From Acanthornis magna (taxonomy: Eukaryota; Chordata; Aves; Passeriformes; Acanthizidae), in the NCBI GenBank assembly GCA_036785705.1, contig JAWUZG010000032.1:17975501-18039500 (forward strand): a stretch of 64,000 nt of DNA. Reading direction: 5' to 3'. The notes under the pieces were generated by a model, which worked only from the letters and a program-made list of their open reading frames with translations, was not told where the DNA came from and did no database searches. Shown here piece after piece: positions 61,975 through 64,000 of this stretch. Numbering within the stretch: position 1 is the first letter of the stretch; each line of letters begins with the position of its first letter. Position numbers and translations under genes: made by a program.

Positions 61975-62085
61975 AAGCAGCGTTCCAGGTCAGCAGCCAT
62001 GTTGACAGCAGCTGTTCCCGCCGTGCCTGAGCCCTCCTCGCTCTCCTTAAGGAGGGCAGTGCTCGTGTCCGTGCTTAGTCTGTGC
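61975..62085. promoter_or_regulatory. Small CpG-rich patch with a YY1-like site
   Basis: A roughly 110-bp GC-rich island in AT-rich DNA with several CpG (GCAGCGTTCC, CCCGCCGTG, CTCCTCGCTC, GCTCGTGTCCGTGC). GCAGCCATGTTG at 61993-62004 is the complement of CAACATGGCTGC, a good YY1 match. Too small for a classical CpG island. It could be a distal regulatory element or a fragment of a GC-rich repeat. Confidence 0.25.
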
Positions 62086-64000
62086 TCAGATATCTGTATT
62101 CATGTGGGCAGCTATCCCTCCTTCCTTCATCTCCATCACAACAACACTCAACACACAGCCAAGACACTCTGATTTTATGGTGCCTGTTATAGCAGAATAT
62201 GCTAAACAGGGAAAAATACAGTACTGCTACTGAAAGCATTAATAATTCCTGGCAGAGAAATAGGCATACATCATGATCTATCTAAATAACAGTAAAAGCA
62301 TTATATATATAGCTAAATTGTAAACAATAGTAATAAAGAATAAATAAAAGTGTAAGATATATTTTTTGTCACCTAATTTTTTTTTCTCTGAAATGAAGAG
62401 GTAAGATCAGGACACATTTTCAACATGAAATCTGCAAGCATAAGCACTTAGTACTTCATTACTACTTAATGAAAACTAAGATTCCAAGTAATAATAACAA
62501 CAAAAAAGAAACTCCTAGAGCTGAGGTTTCAAAAAAAGAAATTGATAAAAACAGACATCATGAAAAGTGTACTGTCAAGATGTTGCTCCTTGTTTAGTCA
62601 AAATTAAGGTGGACTTTTCACTGTACTCACACAAACAAAACACAGTCTGTGCTCCAAGAGAGTAAATATTGTCATTCTTAATTTTTCCTCAAAAATGAAT
62701 TCCCTAAATAAATAGGAAAGCAAATACTGTTAAAATGTGCATGCAGAATTTACTCTCTATCTGTTCTTTCATTCCTTTCCATTTATTTAACAATTTATTC
62801 TGAAACGAATTCAGCTTTCCATTGTCTTTCTAAAGGCTCAGTGAAAACCTGTGTCACTGCCAACTGCTGCTGCACCTGATGTTTAATTTTTGCAGCTCTC
62901 CAAATTTGTACAAAAACCTCGAGACATGAGCTTCTTCATGAGGCAAGCTTTTGCTACTAACCTAATGGAAAATAGCCAGTGGTGCTGTTTAGTCAGCATA
63001 AGATTGATTCTTAACCACTGCACATGGTAAAATTTGCAATGATGTTAACTGGGTTTCAATGTATATATTAACAGGAGGCTGGAGGTCTCACTGGATTCCT
63101 TTCTGCTTTATTCAAAATCACCATAGGTTTTATTTATACCACTTCTCTTCTTAGTGCATTTGCCAAGAAAGAAAAGTCCGTCCAACACAGTTGTCATCTA
63201 AAAATAAACACCAATGAGATCTTCTTCCTGTGGGCTGTAAGGTCATTCTGTAACTCAGCATGGTTCATTGATCTCTTCTACCCCCTGTGCCTTTCCAGAT
63301 TTATTGGAAATCTGTTCAAAGGAGAATATATCTTACCACTTGCTACTCTAGGAATTGCTGCTAAATGCTGAGTAAAAGATTTTTTTCTATTCTCTTTATT
63401 CCTTGTCTTTAGAGACAGAACCGAGGAAAATCTTCCCAAGTCTCTCAGACATCAGCTGAAAACAGATGAACTGGGAATACAGGTTGAATACCTTTTGCTG
63501 CTCTTCTTTTGGACAAGTTCACTAAGTTCAAGAAACACCTTGGGACCAATTCATGTCAGTGTGAGTCTGTATTGCTTCTGTCATTAGCATGAAGAGCCTC
63601 AAAGTAATTTAAGTCAATGATGTGATTACTAATAAAAAGCAGCACTGGGTACAGGTCAGACATGTGTGCTTTGTATTTCCCTTCCTTTTAATATTTCACG
63701 GTATTAGACAGCACTGTGAAGAGAGAAATCTCCTTGCTACTGGCAAGGAGATATCTATATACCTATTTACTTCCCATCAGCCTAATCACATCATGGCATA
63801 GGGCAGTACAAACATTGATGTAAGCATATGTAACTCATTAGAAAAAATGGAGTTTCATCCACATTCACTCAGGTTATATCCCTTCTTCACTGTAAATCTT
63901 GAAATAAATGGGAAAATGCGAACACATGTGCTGGGAATTTTACTAGGAGCTCAACAGCTGGAATATAATCACTGAGGTTTGATTAATTCGTTGTTCTTTT
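62086..64000. other. Non-coding DNA to the end of the window
   Basis: AT-rich. A run of AT dinucleotides lies near 62302-62311. No gene or repeat family recognised. Confidence 0.5.

Noticed and set aside
1..64000. tRNA, rRNA or full-length endogenous retrovirus genes
   Set aside because: No tRNA-like cloverleaf, rRNA segment, or gag, pol or env reading frame was recognised by eye. A tRNA or covariance search would be needed to exclude small RNA genes.

Overview
The window looks like AT-rich, non-coding DNA from a bird. The evidence is the repeat content. At least eight fragments of CR1 LINE retrotransposons are recognisable, several carrying the typical CR1 3' end (degenerate ATTCTATG octamers instead of a poly-A tail). 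There is also LTR sequence matching the common avian ERVL-type long terminal repeats. All family names come from memory of consensus sequences; no database was searched, so I do not name a species.

I found no protein-coding gene that I would defend. The longest open frames are about 130 codons. They are degenerate CR1 reverse transcriptase, low-complexity translations, or frames without recognisable homology. No rRNA, tRNA or CRISPR array was seen. The window is best described as a gene desert or part of a very large intron.

Layout. 0-2.3 kb: unremarkable apart from a 207-bp purine pentamer array at 811-1017. 2.3-8.4 kb: a dense retrotransposon cluster, with an ancient amniote-type CR1 (about 4303-5200, minus), a second subfamily (5360-5790, minus), a longer CR1 (5811 to about 7200, minus) and a CR1 in the opposite orientation (7495-8428, plus). 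The last two share a subfamily at their 3' ends and form an inverted pair. 8.4-25.7 kb: mostly unassigned AT-rich DNA with a small perfect hairpin at 18.85 kb, a 36-nt poly-A run at 20.2 kb and an X-box-like site at 24.46 kb. 25.7-26.8 kb: two ERVL-type LTR pieces in the same orientation. 31.8-33.1 kb: a long, well-matched inverted repeat with arms of about 163 bp around a 1-kb spacer, not assigned to any family. 34.1-36.3 kb: a CR1 with recognisable reverse transcriptase motifs (minus) followed by a CR1 3' end (plus). 37.9-38.1 kb: an ancient CR1 remnant. 39-41 kb: GGAA and A-rich microsatellites. 42.8-43.7 kb: a CpG-retaining block that could be conserved regulatory DNA. 51.4-52.0 kb: a young CR1 tail nested inside an older CR1. 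53.5 kb: a MIR/CORE-like fragment. 58.8-60.0 kb: two strong splice-donor matches and a perfect TCF/LEF palindrome around a 47-nt poly-T. 60.2 kb: a GATA microsatellite. 62.0 kb: a small CpG-rich patch.

There is no gene system to reconstruct. What can be read is a layered record of retrotransposition, plus a few candidate regulatory or structural elements whose status depends on cross-species alignment.
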